A stretch of DNA of 64,000 nt from positions 62,001-126,000 of the forward strand of contig JBMHCD010000005.1 of NCBI GenBank assembly GCA_049890095.1, given 5' to 3'. Source of the stretch: JABAYQ01 sp049890095. Its GTDB lineage: Bacteria; Bacteroidota; Bacteroidia; Flavobacteriales; UBA7312. A program made the position numbers and the translations under genes. Below, piece by piece: positions 52,429 through 61,740 of the stretch; the stretch's first letter is position 1, and each line of letters starts with the position of its first letter. Below the pieces are notes generated by a model. The model made no database searches and was not told the DNA's origin. It saw only the letters and a list, made by a program, of their open reading frames with translations.

Positions 52429-52919
52429 TTTTTGCTGAGTTCAATAATTTCTAAATTTTCAATTTTATTTTTATTTACTTCAAACCTTAGTAAGGTAATT
52501 ACTTGATGTATTCCATATTTTCCTGCTCCACCAGGATTCATGTGCAAAAGTTCTCTTTTTTTATCATACATAACCTTTAAAATATGTGAATGCCCACAAA
52601 TAAAAAGATCAAAACTTTCTTTATTTAGCGTTTCTCGAACACTTTTGGAATAGTTGGGAGGATATCCGCCAATATGAGTTATCCATACTTTCAACTCTTC
52701 ACATTTAAATTTAAGATTTTCTGAAGTTGCTACTCTTAATAAATGATTGTCAATGTTACCAAAAACGGCTTTAGTAGGTTTAAAGTTTTCTAATTTCTCC
52801 AATACATCCATCGAGCCTATATCACCTGCATGCCAAATTTCATGACAATCTTTAAAAAAATCGAAAGTTTTTGGATGTAAAAAAGAATGAGTATCGGAAA
52901 GTAATCCTATTCGTTTCAT
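52425..52919 (-). CDS. Metallophosphoesterase, YfcE/MJ0936 type
   Basis: A 164-residue calcineurin-like phosphodiesterase: GLLSDTHSFLHPKT (first metal motif), IWHAGDIGSMDVLE, AVFGNIDNHLLR and the late ICGHSHILKV and HMNPGGAGKYG. Likely a Mn/Ni-dependent phosphodiesterase of unknown physiological substrate. It lies downstream of batE with a 9-nt gap. Confidence 0.9.
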   Translation of the reverse strand: MKRIGLLSDTHSFLHPKTFDFFKDCHEIWHAGDIGSMDVLEKLENFKPTKAVFGNIDNHLLRVATSENLKFKCEELKVWITHIGGYPPNYSKSVRETLNKESFDLFICGHSHILKVMYDKKRELLHMNPGGAGKYGIHQVITLLRFEVNKNKIENLEIIELSKN

Positions 52920-52928
52920 TTGAAAATG

Positions 52929-53660
52929 TTAAATATATCTTATGGTATTATCACTTATCCAACCTTTGTCGCCATTAGGAAGAGCAACGTAAATCCAGTT
53001 TTCTGACTGATTTAGAATAATTATTTTGTTCCCGGAGCTTAAATCCAGTATTTTTTTTGCTTGTTTATTTGGTTCTATAAAAAGCTCAGTATTGTTAGTT
53101 ACAATCGCAACTTTAGTGTTAAATTGATTCTTTTTTGTGTTGAATGAAGCATATAAAAAAAGACAAAGTAAACCAGAAATAGTTAGTATTTTGAAGTTAA
53201 ATTTACTTCTATAATTTATAAATCTGTAAGCGAAAAAAAAGCTAATCCAAATTGATAGTAAAAAAATAAATGACCATAAGTTTAATGAGGCAATTTTTAT
53301 TAATTTATTTGCCCAGTAAGAGATTTTTAATGTTGGTAATTGCTCTAGCTTATTAATTCTTTTTTCAGCAATCTCTAAATTATATATAGAAAAAGTGTGA
53401 TAAGGATTAATTTTTATTGCTTTTTCATAATTTAAAATAGCAAGTGGGATATTTCCTTTTAAGTACCAACTATTAGCTAAGTTATAATACAGTTCTTTGG
53501 ATTCTAAACCTTGAGCAATTATAGAATCATAATATGAGATAGCAAGGTCATAATTTTCGTTATTATAACTTGAATTTGCATTTTCAAATAGCTTATCAGC
53601 CGTTTGTGACAAAGCTGAGAAGCCAACTGTACAAAATAATATTAGAATATATTTTTTCAT
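52929..53660 (-). CDS. batE: BatE: TPR and SH3-domain membrane protein
   Basis: A 243-residue protein: signal peptide (ending ALSQ), two or three TPRs (about 20-100: ANSSYNNENYDLAISYYDSI, ANSWYLKGNIPLAILNYEKA), and two membrane helices (about 130-165). A C-terminal bacterial SH3 domain (about 180-243, NWIYVALPNGDKGWIS) completes it. It is the last gene of the Bat operon. Its start touches the batD stop. Confidence 0.85.
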   Translation of the reverse strand: MKKYILILFCTVGFSALSQTADKLFENANSSYNNENYDLAISYYDSIIAQGLESKELYYNLANSWYLKGNIPLAILNYEKAIKINPYHTFSIYNLEIAEKRINKLEQLPTLKISYWANKLIKIASLNLWSFIFLLSIWISFFFAYRFINYRSKFNFKILTISGLLCLFLYASFNTKKNQFNTKVAIVTNNTELFIEPNKQAKKILDLSSGNKIIILNQSENWIYVALPNGDKGWISDNTIRYI

Positions 53661-55408
53661 TAACTCAATTGTTTTTCAATTTCAACAATAATTTTGGTAG
53701 CATTAGTATAAACGGTATTAATGTCTTTAGATTCTAAGGCAGATGGTGCAAATCGACAAAATTCACAATCTTCAATTATAGAAATAAAATTATCAAGCGC
53801 TTCTTTGTCAATATTATGTTTATCGAATATTGTGGTTATTGTTTCTTTGGATAAATCAGAAGTTTCTATGTTGAATTTTTGAGAAAAATATTGAAGAAGA
53901 GATTTTTCAATTTCTTCATAAAATGCAAGTTTTTCGTTGTTTTTTAGTAGATTTTCGGCATTTTTTAATCTTTTTTGGGCGATTTTCAGTGATTTTCGAA
54001 ACTTTCTTTGTATCGGGTCATTATCTAAAATTTCGAAATATTTTTTTCTAGCAAAATAAGTTATAAGACTTATAAATGGTAAAACACTTAAAATAATATA
54101 CCACCATGTTTTGTAAATTGGTTTTTGATTAGCCTTATAAAAGCGTGTATTATTCTTTAATGGTTTAAGGCTGGTGTTTTCAGAAACATTTGAATTTGCA
54201 TTATTAGAAACGTAAGTAGCATCGTTGTTTCCTTTATCAACTCTAATTTCATATGATTTTGTATTTATTGTTTTGTACCGATTACTTTTAGTATCAAAAA
54301 ATGTAAATTCTTGAGTGGGAATAATATAATCGCCTTGATATCGTGGAATGATAAGATGATTAAAAAGTAATTTCCCTCTAATACCATTTTTTGCAATAAA
54401 TGATTTGTCTTCTTTTTGAGGGTCAAAAACTTCAAAATCATCGCTAAAGTTGACTGGTATATTATCTATCAAATTTAAATTTCCAGATCCAGATAATTCT
54501 AATTGATAGTTAATAGCTGTGTTTGTTTTTGCTCTTTGTTTATCAATTTTAGAATTAAGTTCGAAATTTCCTACTGCTCCATTAAATGAAGGTGGAGGGT
54601 TAGGAGGTAAGTCTTTTACATTAATGGTAATTGATTTAGAATTAATTTCTTCTACTATAGTTTTATAATTATTAAACATCCCAAAAATATCTCTTCGATT
54701 ATTTCCAGTTTTAAGCTGAACAGTTATTTCCAACTTCATTGGATCAATAATAAGTTCTCCACTTTTTTGAGGGGTAAGAATCGATTTACTTACTTCCCAA
54801 ACGTTATACTTAACACCGTCTATGACTTTGATTTCGCCTCTAGAGTTTGTTTCAATTTCATCTTTCCAAAAGTTATTTAGTTCAGGAAATTGCGAAACAG
54901 AAATATCGGTTAAATTTATTTTTGAAAAAAGCTTGTAGTTAACTACAATTTGTTCACCTTGAAAAACATTAGTTTTATTTACAGAAACTTTTATTTCAAC
55001 GTTTTCATTGATGTTGAAGCCACCTTTTTTATTTGGATCAGCTTTAGAAACGTTAAGAACAATAGGTTCTGAATTTATTGTTTTACCTTCAATTTTTATA
55101 GATGCAGAACCTATAGTTAGCTTGCCTTCATTTAATGCAGTCATATAATAGGAGTAGGAGGTGGACTTTGAGCTGCTAACTTTATTGTTGATGATTTGCA
55201 TGCTACTACTTGAAGACTTATTTGGTCCGCTTAATTTTCTTAAACCAAGAAATGATGGCGGTTTAAAATCTTTTGAATTTCCTCTTGCACTAAAAATAAT
55301 TTGAAATTCTTCGCCAACGCTTATATTCTTTTTGGAAACGGTAGCGGTAAAGTCTTGACTAAATACAAGTTGATGAGAGAATAAAAATAAAAATAATAGT
55401 TTTTTCAT
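53660..55408 (-). CDS. batD: BatD (oxygen tolerance family)
   Basis: A 582-residue protein from the ATG at 55408 (signal peptide ending LVFSQ). The ectodomain consists of immunoglobulin-like BatD repeats: FTATVSKKNISVGEEF near 20, VSVNKTNVFQGEQIVVNY near 145, and FELNSKIDKQRAKTNTAINY near 285. A membrane helix follows at about 440-458, with a cytoplasmic helical tail. Bat proteins are linked to stress and oxygen tolerance and envelope integrity in Bacteroides and Leptospira. It starts 1 nt after batC. Confidence 0.9.
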   Translation of the reverse strand: MKKLLFLFLFSHQLVFSQDFTATVSKKNISVGEEFQIIFSARGNSKDFKPPSFLGLRKLSGPNKSSSSSMQIINNKVSSSKSTSYSYYMTALNEGKLTIGSASIKIEGKTINSEPIVLNVSKADPNKKGGFNINENVEIKVSVNKTNVFQGEQIVVNYKLFSKINLTDISVSQFPELNNFWKDEIETNSRGEIKVIDGVKYNVWEVSKSILTPQKSGELIIDPMKLEITVQLKTGNNRRDIFGMFNNYKTIVEEINSKSITINVKDLPPNPPPSFNGAVGNFELNSKIDKQRAKTNTAINYQLELSGSGNLNLIDNIPVNFSDDFEVFDPQKEDKSFIAKNGIRGKLLFNHLIIPRYQGDYIIPTQEFTFFDTKSNRYKTINTKSYEIRVDKGNNDATYVSNNANSNVSENTSLKPLKNNTRFYKANQKPIYKTWWYIILSVLPFISLITYFARKKYFEILDNDPIQRKFRKSLKIAQKRLKNAENLLKNNEKLAFYEEIEKSLLQYFSQKFNIETSDLSKETITTIFDKHNIDKEALDNFISIIEDCEFCRFAPSALESKDINTVYTNATKIIVEIEKQLS

Positions 55409-55409
55409 T

Positions 55410-56105
55410 TTACCAATCTTTTTCAATTTTAAGATTCACTACTTTCGCTTTCTTTTTTTGAAGGTTTTCTTGTAATTCTTTTTCTTGTTGTTCTAGTGCG
55501 TCTAACATTTGTTCCGCTTCTTTTTGGGTCATTTCGTCTGGATCTTGAGTTTTTTCAGGCTCTTTATTTTCTTGCGGATTTTTTTGGTCAGAGTTTTGTT
55601 CTTGCTCTTGCTCTTGCTCTTGTTCTTGTTCTTGCTCTTGTTCTTGTTCTTGTTCTTGCTCCTGTTCTTGTTCCTGCTCTTGTTGTTCTTTAAGCAATTT
55701 TTGTGCAAACGCTAGATTATATTTAGTATCTAAATCATTGGGATTATTTCTTAACGCTTGTTTGTATGCCTCAACAGATTCTTCAATTTTTTGTTCTTTA
55801 AGTAATGAGTTTCCTAAATTATGAAAGGCTAATGATTTTTGAGATTTATCATTTGTTTTTTGTGCTGCGGTTTTAAAAAGTGGAGAGGATTGGTCAAATT
55901 TATTTTGTTTGTAAATAGCATCAGCTACATTAAAAATAGAAATAAAATCATCTTGGTTTTGTTGTTGAGCAATTCGAAATTGTTCTTCTGCCTTAACATA
56001 CAAACTATCATTATATAGTTTTATTCCTTCTCTTATATTTTTGCTTGATTGTGCAAATATAGAAGAACTTAACATTAAAAAAATAAAAAGAAATTTAATT
56101 TTCAT
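55410..56105 (-). CDS. batC: BatC: TPR protein with Gln-Glu dipeptide tract
   Basis: A 231-residue exported protein from the ATG at 56105 (or the adjacent ATG 56108), giving a signal peptide ending IFAQ. TPR units (about 20-130: LYNDSLYVKAEEQF, SLAFHNLGNSLLKEQKIEES, YKQALRNNPNDLDTKYNLAF) are followed by about 15 Gln-Glu pairs and an acidic/Lys tail with KTQDPDEMTQKEAEQMLDAL. The tract is polar and probably helical or disordered. Similar Q/E-rich stretches occur in other BatC proteins. It overlaps the batB end. Confidence 0.87.
   Translation of the reverse strand: MKIKFLFIFLMLSSSIFAQSSKNIREGIKLYNDSLYVKAEEQFRIAQQQNQDDFISIFNVADAIYKQNKFDQSSPLFKTAAQKTNDKSQKSLAFHNLGNSLLKEQKIEESVEAYKQALRNNPNDLDTKYNLAFAQKLLKEQQEQEQEQEQEQEQEQEQEQEQEQEQEQEQNSDQKNPQENKEPEKTQDPDEMTQKEAEQMLDALEQQEKELQENLQKKKAKVVNLKIEKDW
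55596..55688 (-). repeat. Hexanucleotide microsatellite encoding Gln-Glu repeats
   Basis: Tandem copies of a six-base unit (CTTGCT/CTTGTT on the plus strand), about 15 units with some third-position variation. Because the unit is six bases, slippage changes length in steps of two residues and keeps the frame. Confidence 0.9.
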
Positions 56106-57138
56106 CATTAAAGAGTTGAATTTTATTACTCCATTTACTTCTTTTTTCAAGAATAAGGACACTCGAAATTAGTCCAAGTAATGCTATTGCAAGTAGCCAT
56201 TGAAATTGATCTTTATAATCGGAAAAAACTTTACTATCAATTTTATTTTTTTCCATTTTGTTAATTTCATTAAACAAAGCGTCTAGTCCACTTTTGGTCG
56301 AATTAGCTCTAATATAGGATCCATTTCCTGCATTTGCTATTTCTTTTAACATATCTTCATTAAGAGACGTTATTACGGTATTACCTTCTTTATCTTTTTG
56401 ATAACCTTTTGTTCTACCAGATCTAGTTTTAATTGGTATTGGTCCTCCTTTTTCAGAACCCATTCCGATTGTATGTACAACAACGCCTTTCTTTTTTGCT
56501 TCTTTAGCTATTTCTTTTGCATCATCTTCATGATTTTCTCCATCAGTTATAACAATTATAGATTTACTTTGACCATTTTCAAAATCAAAACTTTCAAGAC
56601 AAAGATTAATTGCTTTACCAATTGCAGTACCTTGTGTTGGTACGATATCTGTATTTATGGTTGAAAGAAATAGTTTTGCAGCTGAATAATCAGTTGTGAT
56701 AGGAAGTTGTACATAGGCTTCTCCAGCAAATACTACTAATCCTATGCGATCGCCTTCTAGTCTGTCAATAAGTTTTGAAATGGATTGTTTTGCTCTTTTA
56801 AGTCTGTTTGGCTGTAAATCTTCTGCTAACATACTATTTGAAAGATCTATGGCAATCATTAAATCGATTCCTTCTCTTTTTACTTCTTCTAGTTTAGAGC
56901 CAAATTGAGGATTTGCAAGTCCGAAAACTAATGCAATGAGAGAAACTATTAAAAGTACAAAGTTTAATTTTATTCTAAAAATGGATGCCATTGGCATCAT
57001 CTTCTCTACTAAAACTTTATTGCCAAACTGACGAATTGCTTTTTTTCTCCATCTTAAAAATAAAAAGAATAGGAGAATCAGTATTGGAATAACAACCAAT
57101 AAATTCAAAAAAGTAATGTATTCGTATCTAATCATCAA
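56095..57138 (-). CDS. batB: BatB: VWA-domain membrane protein
   Basis: A 347-residue protein with N-terminal membrane helices (about 8-28 and 57-75), a von Willebrand A domain (about 90-290) and a C-terminal helix (about 315-335). The MIDAS motif DLSNS is at 98-102, with VITDGENHE later. Its start overlaps the batA stop (ATGA). Confidence 0.93.
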   Translation of the reverse strand: MMIRYEYITFLNLLVVIPILILLFFLFLRWRKKAIRQFGNKVLVEKMMPMASIFRIKLNFVLLIVSLIALVFGLANPQFGSKLEEVKREGIDLMIAIDLSNSMLAEDLQPNRLKRAKQSISKLIDRLEGDRIGLVVFAGEAYVQLPITTDYSAAKLFLSTINTDIVPTQGTAIGKAINLCLESFDFENGQSKSIIVITDGENHEDDAKEIAKEAKKKGVVVHTIGMGSEKGGPIPIKTRSGRTKGYQKDKEGNTVITSLNEDMLKEIANAGNGSYIRANSTKSGLDALFNEINKMEKNKIDSKVFSDYKDQFQWLLAIALLGLISSVLILEKRSKWSNKIQLFNDEN

Positions 57139-58133
57139 GTTATACTTTTGAATAAGAAAAACCTAAAATAAAATTCCAATAGTAATAGAGCAAGAGCTAT
57201 ATATATCAAAATTCTAAACTCTTCTTTTTTCTTACTGTATTCTTTTACATTAATTTTAGATCTTTCCAATTGATCGATTTCTAAATAAATTTCTTCTAAA
57301 GCTTTGTTTGAAGTAGCTCTGAAATATTTACCGTTAGTTGTTGCGGCAATGTCTTGTAGAGTTTTTTCATCAATTTTCACTTCAACATCTTGATAAACAG
57401 TATTTCCAAAGGGAGTCTTGAAAGGGTAGGGAGCAAACCCTTCTGTTCCTACGCCAATAGTGTAGACTCTAATTCCAAATTTTTCTGCAATTTTTGCGGC
57501 AGTAAGAGGTGCAATAGACCCTTGATTGTTTACACCATCCGTAAGTAAAATTATTACTTTACTGATAGATTCGCTATCTTTTAGTCGGTTAGCTGCTGTT
57601 GCAAGACCCATTCCAATAGCTGTACCATCTTCGATCATTCCACTTTTTACATCTTTGAACAAATTTTGTAATACTTGATGATCGGTAGTTAATGGGCATT
57701 GTGTAAAGCTTTCACCACTAAAAATAACAAGCCCCATTCGATCATTAGGTCTTTTAGAAATAAATTCTAGAGCTACTTTTTTAGAAGCTTCTAATCGATC
57801 AGGTTTTAGGTCTTGAGCAAGCATACTTCCTGAAATGTCCATTGAAATAACGATATCAATTCCTAATGTAGTAGAGTTTTGCCAAGACGATGTTGATTGA
57901 GGTCTTGCGATTGCAATGATAATGAAAGCAATAGCAAATGTTCTAAGAAAAAATAAAATAGTTTTATTGTACGATTTCCAGCTGTAAAGTTTAAAGTTTT
58001 GAGTTGTAGAAATATTAAGTGTTGATAGTCTTTTTTTAGAATATAAAAAGTACCATATCCATAAAATTGGAATGATTAATAGCAAGTAGAAATACTCTGG
58101 ATTTGCAAATGTCCAATTATTGAAGTTCATCAT
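57135..58133 (-). CDS. batA: BatA: VWA-domain membrane protein
   Basis: A 332-residue paralog of BatB with the same order: two N-terminal helices (about 14-31 and 58-76), a VWA domain with MIDAS DISGS at 99-103 and LLTDGVNNQG, and a C-terminal helix (about 310-330). BatA and BatB are thought to form a membrane complex acted on by the MoxR ATPase. It overlaps the upstream gene by 17 nt. Confidence 0.93.
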   Translation of the reverse strand: MMNFNNWTFANPEYFYLLLIIPILWIWYFLYSKKRLSTLNISTTQNFKLYSWKSYNKTILFFLRTFAIAFIIIAIARPQSTSSWQNSTTLGIDIVISMDISGSMLAQDLKPDRLEASKKVALEFISKRPNDRMGLVIFSGESFTQCPLTTDHQVLQNLFKDVKSGMIEDGTAIGMGLATAANRLKDSESISKVIILLTDGVNNQGSIAPLTAAKIAEKFGIRVYTIGVGTEGFAPYPFKTPFGNTVYQDVEVKIDEKTLQDIAATTNGKYFRATSNKALEEIYLEIDQLERSKINVKEYSKKKEEFRILIYIALALLLLEFYFRFFLFKSIT

Positions 58134-58980
58134 TTTTAGGTTTGGTATTTTTTACAAATTCAAATGCTATATCCATACATTCTTTGTTTTCTATTTCCAA
58201 AGGTTTTAGTTTAGCAAATTTTGCCAAATCTGAAATTTTGAAAAATTCACTTAGCTTATTAGTTTCAATTTTTCTTTGTTTAAGCTCATTTAAAATTTCA
58301 TTAGTTGTAAGTTCCATTGCCTGAAAGCCAATACCATCTTCGATGTATCTTCTAACAATTTCTGATAATTTAATATGATAATCTTTAACTAACTCTTTTT
58401 TCAGAAGGTTTTCGTCTTTCAGTTTTTGGAGTTCATTTAGTGCTATTTGATAAGGAAGTAATATTTCTTTTTGTACAACTTTGGTAATTGGTTTTTCTGC
58501 TTTATTTTTAAGTAAATATCGAATTAAAAATAGTAATAGAATAAGAATTAGAAATGCTATCAGATATGGAAGTATTTCCAAAAATGTTATGGATAGATTA
58601 ATTGGCTCTTTTATATCTTTAAAATCTTCATTAATATTTGTTTGTATGGTATTACAATATACTTCGATACTATCGGATGTGAAAGATTCCATCTTCAATG
58701 CCGGAATATAAAATGTTCCACTATCCCATATGCTAAGAACATACTTCTGTTGTAATATCCACAACGAATCATTTTGAATAGTGTCGATAATTGATTTATC
58801 GATAATTTCAAATTTCCCAACAGTATCTGAAAATTCGTTAAAGCTTGAAGGGTTTTTTAATGTTGCACTTATGGTAAAGTTAATCTGATCACCTATCAAA
58901 ACATTGGTACTATCGACTTTTGTTGATATTTGAGAAAACACCACAAAGTGAGTAAGCATGAAAAAATAAACTAACCTCAT
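58117..58980 (-). CDS. Bat-operon protein, DUF4381-like
   Basis: A 287-residue exported membrane protein: signal peptide (ending VVFSQ), an Ig-like ectodomain (about 20-125, beginning ISTKVDSTNVLIGDQ) and one membrane helix (about 133-152). A cytoplasmic helical domain (about 170-285) contains YIEDGIGFQAMELTTNEIL. The layout matches the small DUF4381-like protein commonly found between DUF58 and batA. Role unknown. Confidence 0.8.
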   Translation of the reverse strand: MRLVYFFMLTHFVVFSQISTKVDSTNVLIGDQINFTISATLKNPSSFNEFSDTVGKFEIIDKSIIDTIQNDSLWILQQKYVLSIWDSGTFYIPALKMESFTSDSIEVYCNTIQTNINEDFKDIKEPINLSITFLEILPYLIAFLILILLLFLIRYLLKNKAEKPITKVVQKEILLPYQIALNELQKLKDENLLKKELVKDYHIKLSEIVRRYIEDGIGFQAMELTTNEILNELKQRKIETNKLSEFFKISDLAKFAKLKPLEIENKECMDIAFEFVKNTKPKNDELQ

Positions 58981-59846
58981 TATGTTCTTTTGTTGAAAAA
59001 GTTAATTAATGGTTTAATATAATCTTTATCAGTAGAAATTTCGATAATATCAACTCCACAAGATTTAAATATTTGTTTTGTTTTATTGTTGTTGTAAGCG
59101 TAATTTTTTTTAAAATCATTTCTTACTTCTTCATTTGAAGTATCTACCCATTTTGAGGAGTTAGTTTCAGAATCTTTAAATTGAATTAATCCAACATTTG
59201 GTAATTCTTTCTCTCTAGGGTCTTCAATTTTTACGCTTATTACGTCGTGTTTTTTATTAGCAATTCTTAGAGGAAGCTCAAAATTTCCATCTAAAAAATC
59301 AGAAATTAAAAAACAAATACTTCTTTTTTTAGTAACATTATTAAAGAATCTTAGTGCCTCACCTATATTAGTACCTTGACTTGTAGGTTCAAAAGAAATA
59401 AGTTCTCTAATGATTCTCAAAATATGCGATTTACCTTTTTTAGGTGGTATAAATTTTTCAATTTTATCGCTAAAGAATAGGACCCCAATTTTATCGTTGT
59501 TTTGAATGGCAGAAAATGCAATAACGGCAGATAACTCAACGATTAACTCTTTTTTTATTTTGTGTTGAGTTCCAAAATTTTCTGATCCGCTGATATCCAC
59601 AACTAGCATAACAGTCATTTCTCTTTCCTCTTCAAAAACTTTTACATAAGGATTGTTAAATCTTGCTGTTACATTCCAGTCTATAGTTCGGATGTCGTCT
59701 CCAGGTTGATATTCTCTTACCTCACTAAAAGTCATACCTTTGCCTTTAAATGCAGTATGATATTCTCCTGCAAAAATATGATTGGAAAGCCCTTTGGTTT
59801 TGAGCTCGATTTTTCGTACTTTTTTTAGTAATTCACTAGCACTCAT
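58980..59846 (-). CDS. DUF58 domain protein of the Bat operon
   Basis: A 288-residue soluble DUF58/VWA-like protein. The hallmark DIRTIDWNVTARFN is near residue 50, preceded by FSEVREYQPGD, and VVDISGSENFGT near 82 retains a MIDAS-like motif. Such proteins pair with MoxR AAA ATPases. It starts one base from the moxR stop. Confidence 0.93.
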   Translation of the reverse strand: MSASELLKKVRKIELKTKGLSNHIFAGEYHTAFKGKGMTFSEVREYQPGDDIRTIDWNVTARFNNPYVKVFEEEREMTVMLVVDISGSENFGTQHKIKKELIVELSAVIAFSAIQNNDKIGVLFFSDKIEKFIPPKKGKSHILRIIRELISFEPTSQGTNIGEALRFFNNVTKKRSICFLISDFLDGNFELPLRIANKKHDVISVKIEDPREKELPNVGLIQFKDSETNSSKWVDTSNEEVRNDFKKNYAYNNNKTKQIFKSCGVDIIEISTDKDYIKPLINFFNKRT

Positions 59847-60851
59847 TTATGGAATTTCTACCTGATTTAAAATTTCGGTAATAATATCTACAGAAGTAAT
59901 ATTTTCAGCTTCAGCTTCATAAGTAAGACCAATACGATGCCTCAATACATCATGGCATACCGCTCTGACGTCTTCAGGAATTACATAACCTCTTCTTTGA
60001 ATAAATGCATAAGCTTTTGCTGCTTTTGCTAAGCTAATACTAGCTCTAGGAGATCCGCCGAAACTAATCATATCGGTAAACTGATTTAATCCGTATTGAG
60101 ATGGATTTCTAGTGGCAAAAACAATGTCGATTATATATTGTTCTATTTTTTCATCCATGTATACTTCTTTAACCAATTCTCTTGCACTAAGAATAGCTTC
60201 TGGTTTTAATATTTGTTGTGCTTTTGGAAATGATTTAGAAAGATTATGTCTGACAATAATTTTTTCTTCTTCTTTATTTGGATAGTCTATAACTACCTTC
60301 AGCATAAAACGGTCTACTTGAGCCTCTGGCAATGGGTAAGTACCTTCTTGATCGACTGGGTTTTGTGTTGCGAGAACTAAAAAAGGTTGATTAAGTTCAA
60401 AAGTTTCATCACCAATGGTTATTTGCCTTTCTTGCATTGCTTCCAGTAAAGCAGATTGAACTTTAGCTGGTGCTCTATTGATTTCATCAGCCAATACAAA
60501 ATTAGCAAAGATGGGTCCTTTTTTAATAGAAAAACTTTCATTTTTTGGACTATAAATCTGAGTTCCAAGAACGTCAGCTGGTAGTAAATCGGGCGTAAAT
60601 TGAATCCTGCTAAACTTAGAGTCTATAGTATCAGCCAGAGTATTTATAGCTAAAGTTTTTGCCAACCCTGGTACACCCTCTAATAAAATGTGTCCATCAG
60701 ACAAAAGACCTATTAGTAATCGTTCAGTCATCTTTTTTTGACCAACAATAACTTTGTTCATTTCTAACATCAGTAAGTCAATAAAAGCACTTTCTTTATT
60801 AATCCTTTCATTAAGTTCTTTAATGTCAATATTTATTGTAGTGTTATCCAT
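59847..60851 (-). CDS. moxR: MoxR-family AAA+ ATPase
   Basis: A 334-residue AAA+ protein. Walker A GVPGLAKT is at 59-66. Walker B is in FVLADEINRAPAKVQSALLEAMQE. Sensor 1 lies in LATQNPVDQEGTYPLPEAQ, and sensor 2 in GGSPRASISLAKAAKA. MoxR ATPases act as chaperones for VWA proteins, here BatA/BatB. It is the first gene of an eight-gene operon with a full promoter upstream. Confidence 0.95.
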   Translation of the reverse strand: MDNTTINIDIKELNERINKESAFIDLLMLEMNKVIVGQKKMTERLLIGLLSDGHILLEGVPGLAKTLAINTLADTIDSKFSRIQFTPDLLPADVLGTQIYSPKNESFSIKKGPIFANFVLADEINRAPAKVQSALLEAMQERQITIGDETFELNQPFLVLATQNPVDQEGTYPLPEAQVDRFMLKVVIDYPNKEEEKIIVRHNLSKSFPKAQQILKPEAILSARELVKEVYMDEKIEQYIIDIVFATRNPSQYGLNQFTDMISFGGSPRASISLAKAAKAYAFIQRRGYVIPEDVRAVCHDVLRHRIGLTYEAEAENITSVDIITEILNQVEIP

Positions 60852-60870
60852 TTTTATTAATAATATTTTG

Positions 60871-60900
60871 CAAAAATAGTGAGTCTTTTAAATAAATCAA
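60871..60900 (-). promoter_or_regulatory. Promoter of the moxR-bat operon
   Basis: Minus strand TTG (60900-60898), 19 bases, then TATTTTTG (60878-60871). Both elements and the spacing match the Bacteroidota consensus; the leader to the moxR ATG is about 14-20 nt. Confidence 0.65.
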
Positions 60901-60952
60901 GTTCCACAACGAGACATTTTAAAGAAATATTATATAATTATAAACTTTTTTA

Positions 60953-60981
60953 TTGTTAGTACTATCAATTCTATAACTTTG
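60953..60981 (+). promoter_or_regulatory. Promoter of truA and the ABC exporter
   Basis: TTG (60953-60955), 18 bases, then TAACTTTG (60974-60981); the ATG of truA follows at 60994. Full match to the Bacteroidota promoter pattern. Confidence 0.65.
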
Positions 60982-60993
60982 TTGCCATTACAA

Positions 60994-61740
60994 ATGGAAG
61001 AAAGATATTTTATAGAAATCGCTTATGATGGCACAGCATATCACGGTTGGCAAATTCAACCCAATGCTATAAGTGTGCAGGAAAAACTGAATAGTTGTTT
61101 GTCAACGATCTTGCGAGAGGAAATTCAAATCCAAGGAGCTGGTAGAACGGATACTGGTGTTCATGCTAGGCAAACTTTTGCTCACTTTGATGTAAAAAAA
61201 TCGATAGATTTAGATTTCATAAATCGATGTAATTCAATTCTTCCTGCAGATATACAATTGATTAATTACAAAAAAGTTAACAGTAGTTCTCATAGTCGTT
61301 TTGATGCCATTAGCCGAACTTACGAGTATATAATTTCAACAGCTAAGGATCCGTTTTATATTAATAAAGCGTTTTATTTTTTTAAAGATTTAGATTTAGA
61401 TCTGATGAATAAAGCTTCACAACTACTTTTGTTAGAAAAAGATTTTACCTCATTTTCAAAATTACATACTCAAACTAAAACGAATGATTGTATATTGTCA
61501 GAAGCAATTTGGTATGAAAAAAATCATTTTTTGATATTTAATATAAAAGCAGATAGATTTTTAAGAAATATGGTCAGGTCCATTGTTGGGACTTTGATTG
61601 AAGTAGGTTTAAACAAAATTACTATCGATGATTTCAAAAGAATAATAGCTTCAAAAGATAGGAAAAACGCTGGGTTTTCTGTTCCGGCTTGTGGTCTATA
61701 TCTTAAAAGTGTAGAATATCCAAAAACTATATGGCAGTAG
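60994..61740 (+). CDS. truA: tRNA pseudouridine synthase A
   Basis: A 248-residue enzyme for pseudouridine 38-40 in the anticodon stem. The ATG at 60994 is preferred to a TTG at 60979, which overlaps the promoter box. It begins RYFIEIAYDGTAYHGWQIQ; the catalytic Asp53 is in GAGRTDTGVHA; RSHSRFDA-type and FLRNMVRSIVGTLIEVG segments follow. It overlaps the next gene by 10 nt. Confidence 0.96.
   Translation: MEERYFIEIAYDGTAYHGWQIQPNAISVQEKLNSCLSTILREEIQIQGAGRTDTGVHARQTFAHFDVKKSIDLDFINRCNSILPADIQLINYKKVNSSSHSRFDAISRTYEYIISTAKDPFYINKAFYFFKDLDLDLMNKASQLLLLEKDFTSFSKLHTQTKTNDCILSEAIWYEKNHFLIFNIKADRFLRNMVRSIVGTLIEVGLNKITIDDFKRIIASKDRKNAGFSVPACGLYLKSVEYPKTIWQ

Noticed and set aside
55496..55715. Plus-strand frames rich in Leu, Ala, Val and Phe opposite batC
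   Set aside because: They are the antisense reading of the Gln-Glu hexanucleotide tract and have no independent support.
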